A stretch of 9,125 bases of DNA from NCBI GenBank assembly GCA_021777635.1, contig JAJYDI010000081.1, positions 1-9,125 of the forward strand, read 5' to 3'. Source of the DNA: Pseudomonadota bacterium. Lineage in GTDB: Bacteria > Pseudomonadota > Gammaproteobacteria > Xanthomonadales > Rhodanobacteraceae. Below the pieces are notes generated by a model that was not told the origin of the DNA, ran no database searches, and was given only the letters and a program-made list of their open reading frames with translations. Shown here piece by piece: positions 8,750 through 9,125 of the stretch (the stretch's first letter is position 1; every line of letters starts with the position of its first letter). A program made the translations under genes and the position numbers.

Positions 8750-9125
8750 AGGGACGGCTGGCGCTGCTGCCGCGCACGGTCTGGCTGCTGGGCCTGATCA
8801 GCCTGTTCAACGACACCGCCAGCGACATGATCTATCCGCTGGTGCCCTTGTACCTGGTATCGGTGCTGATGGCCGGCCCGCGCGCGCTGGGCCTGATCGA
8901 GGGCATCGCCGAGGCGGTCAGCAGCCTGGTCAAGCTGGCGGCCGGCGTGTTCGCCGATCGCATGCACCGCATGCGCGGCTGGGTGATCGGCGGCTACACG
9001 CTGGCCGGCATTGCGCGTCCGCTGATCGGCATCACCACCAGTTGGGTCGGTGTGCTGGCCTGCCGGTTTGCCGACCGCGTCGGCAAGGGCCTGCGCTCGG
9101 CGCCGCGCGACGCGCTGATCAGCGC
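8746..9125 (+). CDS. MFS transporter, N-terminal part (cut by window end)
   Basis: The frame starts with ATG at 8746, overlapping the rarA stop as ATGA, and runs open to the window edge (126 codons plus two bases). AAGGG at 8732-8736, 9 nt upstream inside rarA, is a good ribosome binding site. The protein has hydrophobic helices alternating with charged loops: WLLGLISLFNDTASDMIYPL (13-32), a segment around 34-46, GLIEGIAEAVSSLVKLAAG (50-68), a loop FADRMHRMRGW, then GGYTLAGIARPLIGI and RFADRVGKGLRSAPRDAL (107-124). The last block, with RxGKGLR followed by APRDAL, marks a subgroup of major facilitator superfamily proteins of unknown substrate. Probably an inner-membrane secondary transporter translated in coupling with rarA. 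The substrate cannot be told from this fragment. Confidence 0.88.
   Translation, partial: MKGRLALLPRTVWLLGLISLFNDTASDMIYPLVPLYLVSVLMAGPRALGLIEGIAEAVSSLVKLAAGVFADRMHRMRGWVIGGYTLAGIARPLIGITTSWVGVLACRFADRVGKGLRSAPRDALIS

Overview
This 9.1-kb window is a compact, very G+C-rich piece of a bacterial chromosome, most likely from a gammaproteobacterium and plausibly of the Xanthomonadales/Lysobacterales type. The assignment rests on strong G/C bias at third codon positions, an outer-membrane lipoprotein chaperone (LolA), a short single-polypeptide FtsK, and a gene order that is a variant of the Escherichia coli trxB-lrp-ftsK-lolA-rarA neighbourhood. The taxonomic call is an inference, because no rRNA or other marker lies in the window.

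Left half, minus strand, read right to left from position 3018: trxB (thioredoxin reductase), a DUF482/FemAB-like GNAT-fold protein, and aat (leucyl/phenylalanyl-tRNA-protein transferase). The last two overlap by 7 bp (ATGCTGA), and trxB and the FemAB-like gene are 51 bp apart, so the three look like one operon. Beyond the aat stop, bases 1-160 hold no gene I can recognise.

Right half, plus strand: ald (alanine dehydrogenase, NAD-type), ftsK (septal DNA translocase), lolA (periplasmic lipoprotein carrier), rarA (AAA+ ATPase acting at stalled forks), and the first 126 codons of a major facilitator superfamily transporter, cut by the window end. Gaps are short (34, 80 and 24 bp), and rarA and the transporter share ATGA. 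The only sizeable non-coding stretch is the 202-bp divergent region between trxB and ald. It contains a TATAAT box, a 15-bp hyphenated palindrome and a very stable 8-bp GC hairpin just upstream of the ald ribosome binding site.

Functionally this is core housekeeping: redox balance (trxB), N-degron tagging (aat), alanine/pyruvate interconversion (ald), chromosome segregation at division (ftsK), envelope lipoprotein traffic (lolA) and replication-fork maintenance (rarA). I see no mobile element, CRISPR array, RNA gene, phage or defence system, and no convincing new system. The points worth a second look are the coupled FemAB-like/aat pair, ald sitting where E. coli has lrp, structure in the trxB-ald intergenic region, and a possibly leaderless rarA start.
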